Below are positions 27,728-38,161 of a stretch of DNA of 64,000 nt, one piece after another (positions within the stretch are counted from its first letter, which is position 1; the number at the start of each line of letters is the position of its first letter). Where the stretch lies: assembly GCA_945862245.1 (NCBI GenBank), contig CAMAXN010000006.1:28410-92409 (forward strand). Reading direction: 5' to 3'. The notes under the pieces were generated by a model that worked only from the letters and a program-made list of their open reading frames with translations, did no database searches and was not told the DNA's origin. Position numbers and translations under genes: made by a program. The stretch comes from Prosthecobacter debontii. GTDB taxonomy: Bacteria; Verrucomicrobiota; Verrucomicrobiia; Verrucomicrobiales; Akkermansiaceae.

Positions 27728-28681
27728 ATGCGCTTGGCAAAAGTTTCCGGGATTTTAACGGCTGGGTTTCCGCTGTGGCTGCTATTGGGCTGCGCGTGGG
27801 CATGGGGGAGGCCGGATGATTGGGCGTGGTTCAGGCCGTATATTTCCATCGCGCTCGGGGTGGTGATGCTCGGCATGGGGCTGACTCTGCGTTTTTCCGA
27901 TTTCGCGGCGGTTCTTAAAGATCCGAAGCGGATTGCGCTGGGGGTGTTCGCGCAATTCCTGATCATGCCGTTGCTCGGTTGGTCGCTGGCGAAGGCGTTC
28001 CAGCTGGAGGCGGGTCTCGCGCTCGGCCTGATCCTCGTCGCCTGCTGTCCTGGCGGCACGGTATCGAATGTGATTTGCCACCTCGCCCGCGCAAATGTAC
28101 CGCTCAGTGTGCTGATGACGATGACATCTACCATGACTGCAGTATTTGCGACCCCGTGGCTAACGCGCTGGCTGGCGGGGGCGTGGATGCCGGTGGATGC
28201 GTTCGCACTTTTCAAATCCATGGTCATCGTGGTGCTGCTGCCGCTGCTGCTTGGTATCGCGGTGAACACACTGCTGGGAAAAATGAGGGATGCGCGGAAG
28301 GCGCGTGAATGGATCGATGCGCTTGGGCCACTGGTTAGCGCGTTGGTGGTAGTGGCGATCGTTGGCTGCATCGTGGCGGGGGAAAAGGACAAGATTGCGA
28401 TGGCGGCGGGGCCGCTTTTCATGTCCGTGTTCCTGCTGCACGGCTGCGGTTTTTTCCTCGGTTACTTTTTCGCAAAACTCGCCGGCTGCGGCGAGAGCCT
28501 GCGCCGCACGATTTCCATCGAGGTGGGCATGCAGAACAGCGGCCTCGGCGCGGCGCTCGCGTCGAAACATTTCCCGCAGATCGCGATGGCCCCTGTCCCT
28601 GCGGCGATTTCCGCCGTATTCCATAGTATCATTGGAAGTTGTCTCGCGGCTTGGTGGCGGAAAAGAGGAGAAGATTCCTGA
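27728..28681 (+). CDS. Bile acid:sodium symporter family (BASS) transporter
   Basis: This is a 317-residue integral membrane protein with about ten hydrophobic segments. Family features are ISIALGVVMLGMGLTLRFSDFAAVLKDP, LGVFAQFLIMPLLGWSLA, LGLILVACCPGGTVSNVICHLARANVPLSVLMTMTSTMTAVFATPWLT, and TISIEVGMQNSGLGAALASKHF near the C-terminus. The CCPGGTVSN and EVGMQNSGL blocks contain the sodium-site residues of ASBT/PanS-type carriers. Likely substrates include organic acids such as pantoate or keto acids; the choice is unknown. Its 3' end nearly abuts carB, which is on the opposite strand. Confidence 0.93.
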   Translation: MRLAKVSGILTAGFPLWLLLGCAWAWGRPDDWAWFRPYISIALGVVMLGMGLTLRFSDFAAVLKDPKRIALGVFAQFLIMPLLGWSLAKAFQLEAGLALGLILVACCPGGTVSNVICHLARANVPLSVLMTMTSTMTAVFATPWLTRWLAGAWMPVDAFALFKSMVIVVLLPLLLGIAVNTLLGKMRDARKAREWIDALGPLVSALVVVAIVGCIVAGEKDKIAMAAGPLFMSVFLLHGCGFFLGYFFAKLAGCGESLRRTISIEVGMQNSGLGAALASKHFPQIAMAPVPAAISAVFHSIIGSCLAAWWRKRGEDS

Positions 28682-28687
28682 TCGGGT

Positions 28688-31600
28688 TCAGGAGTGATAC
28701 TCTTGGATGCTTTGTACGGTGAGCTCGCGCTCCTTGAGTGAGCGTATGGCCTTCACGCTGGCTTCGGCTGCGGAGAGGTTTGTAGCATGGGAGATTTTTT
28801 GTGCGATGGCGGTGGAGCGGATCAGGATCTCGTCGGCGCGGGACTCGTGGGTGGCGGGGGTGTTGATGAGGAAATGGATCTCGTTGTTCTTCATCATGTC
28901 GATGATATTGGGGCGCGCCTGCTCGAGCACTTTGTATACGCGGTCGGCGGGGATGCAGGCCTTGGCGAGCTTGGCGAGAGTGCCGCCGGTGGAGACGATA
29001 CGGAAGCCGAGTTCGTACAGATCGCGTGCGACGGCGACGGCGCGGTCCTTGTCGCGGTCGGAGACGGAGAGGAAAACGGTGCCTTGCGTGGGCAGTGGGT
29101 TGAAGGCAGCCATCTGTGATTTTGCGTAGGCCATGCCCCAGTCCATGTCGATACCCATGACCTCGCCTGTGGATTTCATTTCAGGGCCAAGCACGATGTC
29201 GATGCCGGGGAAGCGATTCCATGGGAAGACGGCTTCCTTTACGGAAAAATGTAGAGGGATGATGGTTTCGGTGTAGCCGAGCTCCTTGAGCTTGTGACCG
29301 AGCATGACCTTGGCGGCGAGCTTGGCGAGGGATACGCCGGTGGCTTTGCAAACGAAGGGCACTGTGCGAGACGCGCGCGGGTTGACCTCTATAACGTAGA
29401 GTTGCTCGTCCTTCACAGCGAATTGGATGTTCATCAGGCCGATGACTTTAAGTTCGTGTGCGAGTTCTTTTGCGGCGCGTATGATCTCTGCTTTGATTTC
29501 TTCCGAAAGGGAGAAAGCAGGGATGACGCAGGCGGAGTCACCAGAGTGGATGCCAGCCTGCTCGATGTGTTGCATGATGGCGCCGACCACCGAAGTTTCG
29601 CCGTCGGAGATGCAATCTACATCGACTTCGGCGGCGTTGTCGAGGAAACGATCTACGAGCACGGGGCGCTCCGGCGAGGCAGTGACGGCCTCGCTCATGT
29701 AGCGGGAAAGTTCAGCATCGCAATACACGATCATCATCGCACGGCCGCCGAGCACGAACGACGGGCGGACGAGGACAGGGTAGCCGATGCGGTTGGCTAC
29801 GGATAGAGCCTCTGCCTCGTTGGTGGCAGTGCCAGCCTCAGCTTGCTTAAGTTTAAGTTTATCTAACAGGGCAGAGAAAAATTTTCGGTCTTCGGCCTGC
29901 TCGATGGATTTCGGCGAGGTGCCGATGATGGGGACGCCGTGGCGTTCGAGGTCAGCGGCGAGGTTTAGTGGTGTCTGCCCGCCAAACTGGACAATAACGC
30001 CGTGAGGTTTTTCTTGGTCGCAGATGTTTAGCACGTCTTCTAGGGTGAGCGGCTCGAAGAATAGTTTGTCGGAAGTGTCGTAGTCGGTGGAGACGGTTTC
30101 TGGGTTTGAGTTCACCATGATAGCCTCGTAGCCGAGTTCTTTCACTGCGAAAGCGGCATGCACACAGCAGTAATCGAACTCGATGCCCTGCCCAATGCGG
30201 TTCGGCCCGCCACCCAAGATGATGATCTTTTTTTTGTCGGTTTCGCGGGCTTCATTCTCGTCGCCGTAGGTGGAGTAGAAATAAGGCGTGTAGGCTTCGA
30301 ACTCCGCGGCGCAGGTATCGACAAGGCGGTAGGTGGGGATGATGCCTTTCTCCTTTCGCTCGGCACGGACAGCGTCTTCGTTCGTGCCCTTTGCCTTTGC
30401 TATCTGGCGGTCGGAGAAACCGAGTTTCTTGGCTCGCTTCAGATCGAGCGAGGCTAGCTGAATGCCTTCCTCCGCGATTTCTTGGAGGTGGCGCAGGAAC
30501 CAAGGATCGATGTTGGAAAGACCGTTTATTTCCTCGAGCGTGAAGCCGTTTGTAAAGGCGGTCTGTAGCCAGGAAATGCGCTCCGCGTTGGGGATCTGGA
30601 GCTTTCGGGTGATTTCGTCCCGGGTAGGGTTGACGGGTTCCTTGCTATCGAAGCCGAAGCCCCAGCGGCCGGTTTCCAGCGAGCGCAAGCACTTCTGCAT
30701 AGATTCCTTGAAAGTGCGACCAATGGACATCGCCTCGCCTACGGATTTCATGGAAGTTGTAAGCACGGCGTTTGCCGTAGGAAATTTCTCGAAGGTGAAG
30801 CGCGGGATTTTCGTAACCACGTAATCTATAGTAGGCTCAAAAGAGGCGGGGGTTACGCGGGTGATATCGTTGGGAAGTTCATCTAGGGTGTAGCCTACGG
30901 CGAGTTTTGCGGCGATCTTGGCGATGGGGTAACCGGTGGCCTTTGAGGCCAGCGCAGAGGAGCGGGAGACACGCGGGTTCATCTCGATGACGATCATGCG
31001 CCCGGTTTTCGGATCGGTGGCGAACTGGATGTTGGAGCCGCCCGTTTCCACTCCGATCTCGCGAATCACGGCGAAGGAGGCGTCGCGCATGATCTGGTAT
31101 TCGCGATCGGTCAGAGTTTGGATGGGCGCAACGGTGATGGAGTCTCCTGTATGGACGCCCATAGGATCGAGATTTTCGATCGAGCAGATGACCACGCAGT
31201 TGTCGGCGCAGTCGCGCATGACCTCCATCTCGAATTCCTTCCAGCCGAGCAGGGACTCGTCGATGAGGACTTCGGACACAGGCGAGAGATCAAGGCCGCG
31301 ATGGACGATTTCCTTGAACTCCTCTTTGTTGTAGGCGATGCCCCCGCCTTGACCGCCGAGTGTGAAAGCGGGTCGCACGATGAGTGGGAACGTGCCGATT
31401 ACTGCGGCCACTTTTTTAGCCTCCTCCATGGTGCGGGCGATGCCGGAGCGCGGCATGTCGAGGCCAATTTTTTCCATAGCTTCCTTGAAAAGATGGCGGT
31501 CTTCTCCCTTGTCGATGGCTCCGGCGTTCGCCCCGATCATGCGGACACCGTGCTTCTCAAGTGTGCCGGATTTGAAAAGTGACATGGAGGTGTTCAGCGC

Positions 31601-31882
31601 TGTCTGGCCGCCGAGCGTGGGAAGTAAGGCGTCGGGTTTCTCACGGATGATGATTTTCTCGACGATTTCGGGGGTGATAGGCTCGATGTAGGTCCGGTGC
31701 GCGAACTCCGGATCAGTCATGATTGTGGCGGGATTCGAATTGACTAGGATGACCTCGTATCCCTCCTCTTTTAGGGCTTTGCAGGCCTGGACTCCGGAGT
31801 AGTCAAATTCACAACCTTGACCAATGACGATGGGGCCGGATCCGATGACGAGAATCTTCTTGAGTGAGGTGTCTTTAGGCAT
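28688..31882 (-). CDS. carB: Carbamoyl-phosphate synthase large subunit
   Basis: CarB makes carbamoyl phosphate for arginine and pyrimidine synthesis together with the glutaminase CarA. The 1064 residues match the usual ~1070. It shows the two ATP-grasp halves, the first from [30 protein letters not shown] with [10 protein letters not shown] and GGQTALN. The second starts at [27 protein letters not shown] with [12 protein letters not shown] and GGQTPLNLA. The C-terminal ~140 residues form the MGS-like allosteric domain. carA is not next to it. ArgF, a consumer of the product, is encoded 17 kb away in this window. Confidence 0.98.
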   Translation of the reverse strand: MPKDTSLKKILVIGSGPIVIGQGCEFDYSGVQACKALKEEGYEVILVNSNPATIMTDPEFAHRTYIEPITPEIVEKIIIREKPDALLPTLGGQTALNTSMSLFKSGTLEKHGVRMIGANAGAIDKGEDRHLFKEAMEKIGLDMPRSGIARTMEEAKKVAAVIGTFPLIVRPAFTLGGQGGGIAYNKEEFKEIVHRGLDLSPVSEVLIDESLLGWKEFEMEVMRDCADNCVVICSIENLDPMGVHTGDSITVAPIQTLTDREYQIMRDASFAVIREIGVETGGSNIQFATDPKTGRMIVIEMNPRVSRSSALASKATGYPIAKIAAKLAVGYTLDELPNDITRVTPASFEPTIDYVVTKIPRFTFEKFPTANAVLTTSMKSVGEAMSIGRTFKESMQKCLRSLETGRWGFGFDSKEPVNPTRDEITRKLQIPNAERISWLQTAFTNGFTLEEINGLSNIDPWFLRHLQEIAEEGIQLASLDLKRAKKLGFSDRQIAKAKGTNEDAVRAERKEKGIIPTYRLVDTCAAEFEAYTPYFYSTYGDENEARETDKKKIIILGGGPNRIGQGIEFDYCCVHAAFAVKELGYEAIMVNSNPETVSTDYDTSDKLFFEPLTLEDVLNICDQEKPHGVIVQFGGQTPLNLAADLERHGVPIIGTSPKSIEQAEDRKFFSALLDKLKLKQAEAGTATNEAEALSVANRIGYPVLVRPSFVLGGRAMMIVYCDAELSRYMSEAVTASPERPVLVDRFLDNAAEVDVDCISDGETSVVGAIMQHIEQAGIHSGDSACVIPAFSLSEEIKAEIIRAAKELAHELKVIGLMNIQFAVKDEQLYVIEVNPRASRTVPFVCKATGVSLAKLAAKVMLGHKLKELGYTETIIPLHFSVKEAVFPWNRFPGIDIVLGPEMKSTGEVMGIDMDWGMAYAKSQMAAFNPLPTQGTVFLSVSDRDKDRAVAVARDLYELGFRIVSTGGTLAKLAKACIPADRVYKVLEQARPNIIDMMKNNEIHFLINTPATHESRADEILIRSTAIAQKISHATNLSAAEASVKAIRSLKERELTVQSIQEYHS

Positions 31883-31999
31883 GAGCGCGCGTGAGTTGCT
31901 TAAACTTTCAGGGATCTGGCAGGGGATGGCCGTTTTGTAAAGGCCAGGCGCAGCGAAAACGCTGAATAAGTAGTCAGAAATCCGGCCACTTGCGTTATC

Positions 32000-32869
32000 T
32001 CATTTCACATCGGCGAGCTTGCGGTTTAAATTGATTGATTTTCGCAATATTAGCATTACATGTATGATGCTTTGCTTTTTTTTGCTCAACTTTACGCATT
32101 TGGGATCTGAGCTGTTGCGGCTGATGTATTTGCCTACTTCCGTATAAATCTGGCGCATCTGAGTATCGATCAAAACCAGCTCGGCGCGCAGTGTAGAGAT
32201 TTTTCGGTTGATATTCCCGACTTGCTGATAGTCATCGGAGCCGGATTCGCGCCGCTTTTTCTTGCGCAGCGTAATCTCGGCATCGATCTTATCGATTTTT
32301 ATATCTTCTGCAGCGATTTTTTCAGCCACTTCTTGGCGCTGTGATTTCAGCGCATCGAATTCGGATTTCAGCTGGAGAAGCTTGCTTGTCATGTTTTCGA
32401 AATCCTCGGGATTGTTGGCACTCTCTTTACTAAGAATCTCCTGCTTAGATTTTATGCTTTCGTAGGCGCGACGTATGTCACTGGCTTTATTGACGATTTC
32501 ATCGCGATGTTTTGCGAGTTCTTCCAGTAAGTTAAGGGCGCTCTGCCGCTCCTCGAGTAAATTCTGGAACAGCTCATTGGAAGTATCCGAAATGCCTGCT
32601 TTTTCTTGATGAACTTCGGTAAGCTTTTGTTGGCATTCATCTAGCTCGGAAACGATGCGGGTGCGTTCATTGTTGAGCTTGCGCAGGTTCCAGTATTCGA
32701 GGGAAAGTCCCTCAATATTCTCAATATCCTCCCACAACTTCTTGCCGATGTAGGCTTCCGCCTCTTTCAACAGAAATGTCTCCTCGGCCATCGCAGACAT
32801 GTGTTTGTTTTTCCGGCGGTAGCCAAAGGCTTGAGCGAGGGTGTAAAAGAAATATCTAGTTGAGGTCAT
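32000..32869 (-). CDS. Coiled-coil protein of unknown function
   Basis: This 289-residue protein has no recognised domain. Residues ~65-255 have heptad-like charged/leucine patterns (ERTRIVSELDECQQKLTEVHQEKAG, LLQLKSEFDALKSQRQEVAEKIAAEDIKIDKIDAEI), indicating long coiled coils. The C-terminus is basic (KLSKKKQSIIHVMLILRKSINLNRKLADVK). The N-terminus is aromatic and may not be a signal. An internal ATG after YRRKNKH gives a version 23 residues shorter. It starts 9 bp after the acetyl-CoA synthetase stop, so the two are probably co-transcribed, although no functional link is apparent. Confidence 0.75.
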   Translation of the reverse strand: MTSTRYFFYTLAQAFGYRRKNKHMSAMAEETFLLKEAEAYIGKKLWEDIENIEGLSLEYWNLRKLNNERTRIVSELDECQQKLTEVHQEKAGISDTSNELFQNLLEERQSALNLLEELAKHRDEIVNKASDIRRAYESIKSKQEILSKESANNPEDFENMTSKLLQLKSEFDALKSQRQEVAEKIAAEDIKIDKIDAEITLRKKKRRESGSDDYQQVGNINRKISTLRAELVLIDTQMRQIYTEVGKYISRNSSDPKCVKLSKKKQSIIHVMLILRKSINLNRKLADVK

Positions 32870-32878
32870 GTTTTTAAA

Positions 32879-34837
32879 TTATTTCTTAAGAAGCTCTTGG
32901 AGATTGTCTATCACGCTTATGTCCTCCAGCGTAGTGATACTTCCCGCGATGATGCCAGTAGTTACTAATTCCTTTAATAACCGCCGTATTATTTTTCCTG
33001 AACGTGTTTTTGGCAAGGCGGGAGTGAAATGGATATCATCGGGCTTTGCGATAGCACCGATCACATGGCCAACGTGATTGCGTAATTCATTCCTCAGATC
33101 GGCGGAGCTTTCGTAGTCGAGTTTAAGGGTGACGAAAGCGGCAATGGCTTGGCCTTTTAGTTCGTGTGGGCGGCCAACGACCGCGGCTTCTGCGACGGCG
33201 GGGTGTGCGACAAGGGCACTTTCTATTTCGGCGGTGCCGAGGCGGTGGCCGGAGACGTTGAGCACGTCATCAAGGCGACCGATGATCCAGAAATTGCCTT
33301 TATTGTCGCGCCTGGCGCCATCGCCGGCCGTGTAAATGCCGGGGTAGTCGGAGAAATAGGTTTTCTTAAAGCGTGCCTTATCGCCGTAGATCGTGCGGGT
33401 CATGGAAGGCCACGGCTTGCGTATCACGAGGCGGCCATCGACGTTAGGTGGACATTCTTTGCCGGTGTCGTCTAGGATGGCGGCGTCGATGCCGAAGAAG
33501 GGGCGGGTGGCGGTGCCGGGGATGCACGGTGTGGCGCCGGGGAGTGGGGAAATGAGAATTGCGCCAGTTTCAGTCTGCCACCAGGTATCGACGACGGGGC
33601 AGCGGCCGCCACCGATTTTCTGGTGATACCAAGACCATGCCTCGGGATTGATTGGCTCACCGACGGAGCCGAGCAGGCGGAGGGATGAGAGGTCGTGTTT
33701 TTTTGGGAAATGGTCGCCGGCTTTGATAAAGGCGCGAATCGCTGTGGGAGCGGTGTAGAAAATGGTGACGCGGTGTTCCTCGATCATCTTCCAAAAGCGC
33801 CCGAAGTCCGGCTCGTTCGGTGCGCCTTCGTACATGACTTGGGTGACACCGTTGGCGAGCGGGCCATAAACGATGTAGGAGTGGCCTGTGATCCAGCCGA
33901 CATCGGCGGTGCACCAATAGACATCTTCATCGCGCATATCAAAGATGTACTTGCAGGTAGAGTAGGTGCCGGTGAGGTATCCGCCAGAGGTGTGGAGAAT
34001 GCCTTTCGGTTTTCCGGTGGAGCCGGAGGTGTAGAGTATGAAAAGTGGATGCTCGGAATCGAAGCCCTTCGGCTCATGCTTCGCGGAAGCGGTTTCCATT
34101 TCCTCATGCCACCAGTGATCGCGGCCTTCCTTCATGGAAACTTCATTATCCGTGCGGCGGACTACGAAGATGTTACGGATTTTGTTGTATTTTTTCAAAG
34201 CCTCGTCCACTGCGGGCTTTAGAGATAATACCTTTCCCCGCCTCCAGCCACCATCGGCGGTGATGACGGCGATGGCTCCTGAGTCTTCGAGCCGGTCGAG
34301 GATGGCTTCGGAAGCAAAGCCGCCGAAGACTACATTGTGCACTGCACCAATACGCGCGCAGGCGAGCATGGCGATGGCAGCCTCAGGGATCATCGGCATA
34401 TAGATTAGGACGCGATCCTTCGATTTCACGCCGCGCGCGAGCATGACGTTGGCAAATTTGCACACCTCACGGTGGAGCTGGGAGTAGGTTATGGTTCGTT
34501 TGTCGCCGGGCTCGCCCTCCCAGATGATCGCCGCTTTGTTCGCTCGCGGTCCGAAAGCGTGGCGGTCCACGCAGTTCTCCGCGACATTGAGTTTCCCGCC
34601 AAGGAACCACTCTACGTCGGGAGCCTTCCATTTTAGTACTTTGGAAAAGGGCTTTTGCCAGATCAGTTCCTTCGCCTGCGACGCCCAGAATTTCTCAGGC
34701 TTCTCGATGGATTGTTTGTAAAGCTTCTCATACTCCGCCATCGATCCGATGCGGGCTTTCTTGGAAAACTCTTTCGAGGGTTTGCGGACGGCCGCAAGTT
34801 CGGCAGCGTGGTTGGTGGTAGCTTTTTTTGAGCTCAT
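32879..34837 (-). CDS. acs: Acetyl-coenzyme A synthetase
   Basis: Acs converts acetate, ATP and CoA to acetyl-CoA in the cytoplasm. The 652 residues match the family. Motifs are [19 protein letters not shown] at the N-terminus, [24 protein letters not shown] (ATP-binding P-loop, near 265), [81 protein letters not shown], and [16 protein letters not shown] near 610. The last holds the Lys that is acetylated to switch the enzyme off in other bacteria. Product flow into citrate synthase, also in this window, is plausible. Confidence 0.97.
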   Translation of the reverse strand: MSSKKATTNHAAELAAVRKPSKEFSKKARIGSMAEYEKLYKQSIEKPEKFWASQAKELIWQKPFSKVLKWKAPDVEWFLGGKLNVAENCVDRHAFGPRANKAAIIWEGEPGDKRTITYSQLHREVCKFANVMLARGVKSKDRVLIYMPMIPEAAIAMLACARIGAVHNVVFGGFASEAILDRLEDSGAIAVITADGGWRRGKVLSLKPAVDEALKKYNKIRNIFVVRRTDNEVSMKEGRDHWWHEEMETASAKHEPKGFDSEHPLFILYTSGSTGKPKGILHTSGGYLTGTYSTCKYIFDMRDEDVYWCTADVGWITGHSYIVYGPLANGVTQVMYEGAPNEPDFGRFWKMIEEHRVTIFYTAPTAIRAFIKAGDHFPKKHDLSSLRLLGSVGEPINPEAWSWYHQKIGGGRCPVVDTWWQTETGAILISPLPGATPCIPGTATRPFFGIDAAILDDTGKECPPNVDGRLVIRKPWPSMTRTIYGDKARFKKTYFSDYPGIYTAGDGARRDNKGNFWIIGRLDDVLNVSGHRLGTAEIESALVAHPAVAEAAVVGRPHELKGQAIAAFVTLKLDYESSADLRNELRNHVGHVIGAIAKPDDIHFTPALPKTRSGKIIRRLLKELVTTGIIAGSITTLEDISVIDNLQELLKK

Positions 34838-35118
34838 TAGTTGAAACTCGTAGGAAGTTAGTGAGCCGCCGCGAAGTGAGCAATGGCGAAAAATAGTGTC
34901 ATTGGCTTCGGCCTAGATGAGTAGATGTGGCTTATAAATTTATAGGGGTAACGCTGCCACGCTAGGGCTGAGCGGGAAAGGTGGGTCACAAGCTTGTTAC
35001 ACAATGCGCCGTCTTTGTAATCGCTAGGTACATGAAATAGATACGGGTCGCGCTCGCAGCGAACACACGCGTGTTGATTGTCAGGCAATACCGACTGATC
35101 GGCTGCTAAAAAACCTTT

Positions 35119-35262
35119 TTAGAACGGCTTGCGGATGCCGAGGTAGGTAGCGGCGGTGGCGGCGATAAGGCAGAGGACGAAGACCATCCACGGAGTCAGT
35201 ATTTTACGCTTTGAGAGAACGGGAGCCACGCCGATAAAGAGCCAGAGTCCAAGTTTTGCCAT
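35119..35262 (-). CDS. Small membrane protein, probable C-terminal half of a split gene
   Basis: These 47 residues begin MAKLGLWLFIGVAPVLSKRK and end TYLGIRKPF. There are two membrane helices (LGLWLFIGVAPVL and WMVFVLCLIAATAATYLG). Its ATG follows directly after the TAG that ends the upstream gene, and both lie in the same frame. If that TAG were TGG, the joined protein would read QWWMAKLGLWL across the junction and give a four-helix membrane protein of ~110 residues. I therefore treat it as the second half of one gene, although separate translation restarting at this ATG is possible. Confidence 0.6.
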   Translation of the reverse strand: MAKLGLWLFIGVAPVLSKRKILTPWMVFVLCLIAATAATYLGIRKPF

Positions 35263-35451
35263 CTACCATTGTTGATCCATCGGCGGCTTTTTAAGCATGG
35301 CGAAGCCGATCAACAATATTAGGACAAGCGAAATACCGTGCAGCATGGAGGCCGATTGTTTTTTTGATCCAGCCAGTAGAGTTGCACCGAGCGATGAAAA
35401 GAGGGCGAAGACACCGGCGATGTGGAGGGTTTGCAGAAGAAGCTGATCCAT
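35263..35451 (-). CDS. Small membrane protein, probable N-terminal half of a split gene
   Basis: This 62-residue product, MDQLLLQTLHIAGVFALF... to KKPPMDQQW, has two membrane helices (LQTLHIAGVFALFSSLGATLLA and MLHGISLVLILLIGFAML). It stops at TAG, which is followed at once by the in-frame ATG of the next small protein. I used the ATG at 35451; a TTG start at 35478 adds nine residues without any hydrophobic pattern. The pattern of HIAG at the start and LHGISLVLILLIGF near residue 40 resembles small four-helix membrane proteins in which the C-terminal two helices normally follow without a break. Confidence 0.65.
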   Translation of the reverse strand: MDQLLLQTLHIAGVFALFSSLGATLLAGSKKQSASMLHGISLVLILLIGFAMLKKPPMDQQW

Positions 35452-35536
35452 GGTGGGGGAGCTTTGCAGAGCGGACAAAATGAATCAAGAAAACTTGGAA
35501 AGTTGCACCTTCAGAGATTTGTAGAATATTCCATCC

Positions 35537-35788
35537 GTGAAACGGAAACTTGCATGGTTTGGAGCCACCTTCTCGGGATTGTATCTGCTAACGATCGGAC
35601 TCTTGCCGTTCCCAGCAATAGATCCGCTGCCGTTTATCGATGAGGTCATCGCTTTGGCCATTTTTCTAAAATACACCTCATACTTGGGCTACGACCTTCG
35701 AGAAAGGTTGCGCTTAACTGGGAAAAAAGGCAAATCTAGTTCGGTTTCAAACGAGGTGGGAAAGAAAGGCGTCACGATCCTTGTATGA
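35537..35788 (+). CDS. Small membrane protein with a DUF1232-like segment
   Basis: This is an 83-residue product from a GTG start. It has a membrane helix (WFGATFSGLYLLTIGLL) followed by FPAIDPLPFIDEVIALAIFLKYTSYLGYDLRER. That segment resembles the short D-x-x-P-x-x-D-E-V pattern of DUF1232/YkvA-type membrane proteins. The C-terminal ~25 residues are polar. Its stop overlaps the next start as ATGA, indicating translational coupling with the cytochrome-domain gene. Function is unknown. Confidence 0.65.
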   Translation: MKRKLAWFGATFSGLYLLTIGLLPFPAIDPLPFIDEVIALAIFLKYTSYLGYDLRERLRLTGKKGKSSSVSNEVGKKGVTILV

Positions 35789-37344
35789 AGCAAAACAAAT
35801 CTCAACCAGCCATCATTATTATGTCTAAAGAAATCGACCTCGACAATCAGCCTGCGGGAAAAGCGTTGCCCTGGTTGCTTACTATCACTGGGTTGTTAAC
35901 CATCGGTGGTATGATCTCGATGCCCTTTCTGGCCGGTGAGCCAGACGGAGATAAAATGCCTGATATCGTGCGATTCCTTGGTCGCTTCCATCCAGTAATC
36001 CTACACTTGCCGATCGGAATTTTCTCGCTGATCCTGCTGCAAGAGTTGCTAGGCATGTTTTTGCGTGCAAAAACGCGTCGTGGCATCTTGCCGATTTTTG
36101 TAGGTGTAGCCAGCGCTGTGTCCGCGGTGATAGCCGGTTTTCTGCTTTACCATGGTGGCGGATATGAGGACAGCGAACTGGCGGAGGATCATCTTTGGGG
36201 TGGCTTGGGATTTGCCTGCGCTGCCGTGGTTACTATGATTGTGAGGGCTTGGAGCCTCGCGCCGGCAGCCTCTCAAGCTTTCTACCGTATTTTGCTTTTT
36301 GGCAGCGTCAGCGTGATGGCTTACGCCAGCCATGGCGGAGCCTCAATGACCCACGGCTCTGACTACCTCACGAAATACGCGCCCGATCCAATCCGCAAGG
36401 TGCTAGGACTTGAGCCGAAACTGAAAAAAGAGGAAATCATCGACAAGCCCCTTGAGGAACAGGTTGTTTATGCGGATATCGTCCAGCCAATTCTGAACAA
36501 GCGTTGCGTTGAGTGTCACAAGGAAGGCAAATCCAAGGGCAAATTACGGATGGACACCTACGAGATGCTGGTGAAAGGCGGCAGCGAAGGCTCGGCCATC
36601 GATCCTGGTAATGCTGAGGACAGCAACATTGTCTACCGCCCAGAACTACCTGAAGACGACGAAGAACATATGCCGCCCGATGGCAAGAAGGGTATCGAGG
36701 AGCATGAACTCGCCATAGTTAAATGGTGGATCACCGAAGGCGCCGACCCCGACAAGACCGTTGCGGAATCGAACCTTAGCGAAGAAATACGCGCCGCCAT
36801 CGGCAAGCTGGATCTAGCTATAGGAAAAGGTAAAGTGGCCGTGAAAGAAGCTTCCTCCGACCAGCCTTCCGATGATCTCCGCGCGACGGTCGCCAAGCTT
36901 GGAACGGATTTCCCCGGCGGGCTGACCTTTGAATCACAATCCTCCTCAAGCCTCACCTTCACCGGCGTTTCCATGCGGAAAAACCTTACAGACGAGCTTT
37001 TCACGAAGCTCGCCCCGGTGCTTGCAAAAATGGTCGCGATGGATCTTTCCGCTACTTCGGTCACGGACGCTTCCATTGCGAAGCTCGCCGCCGCTACCGA
37101 TCTCCGTATGGTGCGCCTGTCCGAAACGGGCATTACCGATGCCTCAATGGACACGCTTGCGAAGCTAAAAAAATTGGAATCTGTAAACCTCTACGGCACC
37201 AAGGTAACCGATGTAGGTGTGAAAAAACTTACTGCCTTAACGAATTTAAAGCGCCTTTACCTATGGCAGACCGCAGTCACGCCGGAGGCTATCGCTGAGA
37301 TCAAAAAGGCTCTGCCTGCCGTGGAGATTATTACGGGCGTTTAG
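35785..37344 (+). CDS. DUF2231-type membrane / cytochrome c / leucine-rich repeat fusion protein
   Basis: The 519 residues fall into three parts. An N-terminal four- to five-helix membrane domain contains RFHPVILHLPIGIFSLILLQELLG (DUF2231-like, residues ~72-95). A planctomycete-type cytochrome c segment has one heme site, RCVECHKEGKSKGKLRMDTYEML (near 236), and EHMPPDGKKGIEEHELAIVKWWITEGA. A C-terminal leucine-rich repeat region (~400-510) contains KLAAATDLRMVRLSETGITDASMDTLAKLKKLESVNLYGTKVTD. It is likely membrane-bound with heme and LRR in the periplasm. An ATG at 35821 could give a start 12 residues shorter. It is coupled to the small gene upstream. The role is probably electron transfer or sensing; the partner is unknown. 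Confidence 0.9.
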   Translation: MKQNKSQPAIIIMSKEIDLDNQPAGKALPWLLTITGLLTIGGMISMPFLAGEPDGDKMPDIVRFLGRFHPVILHLPIGIFSLILLQELLGMFLRAKTRRGILPIFVGVASAVSAVIAGFLLYHGGGYEDSELAEDHLWGGLGFACAAVVTMIVRAWSLAPAASQAFYRILLFGSVSVMAYASHGGASMTHGSDYLTKYAPDPIRKVLGLEPKLKKEEIIDKPLEEQVVYADIVQPILNKRCVECHKEGKSKGKLRMDTYEMLVKGGSEGSAIDPGNAEDSNIVYRPELPEDDEEHMPPDGKKGIEEHELAIVKWWITEGADPDKTVAESNLSEEIRAAIGKLDLAIGKGKVAVKEASSDQPSDDLRATVAKLGTDFPGGLTFESQSSSSLTFTGVSMRKNLTDELFTKLAPVLAKMVAMDLSATSVTDASIAKLAAATDLRMVRLSETGITDASMDTLAKLKKLESVNLYGTKVTDVGVKKLTALTNLKRLYLWQTAVTPEAIAEIKKALPAVEIITGV

Positions 37345-37367
37345 TAGGCAACCGGCAAGAAAGGCAT

Positions 37368-37404
37368 AAAAAATCCCCCCAGATCGACCCAGCGGGATTT
37401 TTTT
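37368..37404. terminator. Bidirectional terminator between the cytochrome/LRR gene and sod
   Basis: AAAAAATCCC and GGGATTTTTT form a 10-bp stem around a 16-base loop, with an extra T after it on the plus strand. It sits between two convergent genes and has A and T runs on both sides, so it can end transcripts from either direction. Confidence 0.85.
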
Positions 37405-37425
37405 CTAATTTGCAATCAATCATGA

Positions 37426-38049
37426 TTAACCCGCGAATTTTTCAGCGACGACATCCCAGTTCACCACATTCCAAAAAGCGGTGATATAATCGGGGCGCTT
37501 GTTCTGGTAGTGGAGATAATAGGCGTGCTCCCAGACATCGAGTCCAAGGATCGGGGTGCTGCCGCAACCGCCGAAGGCCTCGCCCATGAGCGGGTTGTCC
37601 TGGTTCGCGCTGGAGCAAACGGCGAGTGTGCCGTCGGCTTTTTTGCAGAGCCACGCCCAGCCAGAGCCGAAGCGAGTCAGGCCGGCTTTCGCGAAGGCTT
37701 CCTTAAAGGCATCGAAGGAACCGAACGCTGCGTCGATGGCAGCCGCGAGATCACCTGAGGGAGCTTTCGCGCCACCGGGGGCGATGACTTTCCAGAAAAA
37801 ACTGTGGTTCACGTGACCGCCAGCGTTGTTGCGCACCGCGCCGCGGATTTCTTCCGGGACGGACGCGAGGTCGGTAATCAGATCCATCGCGGACTTCGCT
37901 TCGAGATCAGCCTTGCCCGCGATTGCGTTGTTTACGTTCGTAATATAGGCTTGGTGGTGCCTGCCATGGTGAATTTCCATGGTCAGCGCATCGATGTGGG
38001 GTTCTAGGGCGTTGAACGCGTATCCGAGGTCGGGGAGTGTGTATGGCAT
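37426..38049 (-). CDS. sod: Superoxide dismutase (Fe/Mn family)
   Basis: The enzyme dismutates superoxide in the cytoplasm. The 207 residues show the full Fe/Mn SOD pattern: [34 protein letters not shown] with the first metal His, [20 protein letters not shown] with the second, [43 protein letters not shown] with the Asp and third His. The [12 protein letters not shown] and GAKAPSGDL segments fit the Mn/Fe branch; the metal cannot be fixed by eye. The gene stands alone, convergent with the cytochrome/LRR gene. Confidence 0.97.
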   Translation of the reverse strand: MPYTLPDLGYAFNALEPHIDALTMEIHHGRHHQAYITNVNNAIAGKADLEAKSAMDLITDLASVPEEIRGAVRNNAGGHVNHSFFWKVIAPGGAKAPSGDLAAAIDAAFGSFDAFKEAFAKAGLTRFGSGWAWLCKKADGTLAVCSSANQDNPLMGEAFGGCGSTPILGLDVWEHAYYLHYQNKRPDYITAFWNVVNWDVVAEKFAG

Positions 38050-38161
38050 AGTTTTGAAATGCTTGATTGTTTGAATTAGCGCTGCGGGTCAGTATATTGC
38101 TAGCAGCGCAACCCACAACAACGCTAGCAACTCCGTTCCCGCAAGTAGAAAGAACCCGACC

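Noticed and set aside
34858..35088. 76-codon minus-strand frame between acs and the split membrane gene
   Set aside because: Composition looks non-coding, with no recognisable motif and no start context.
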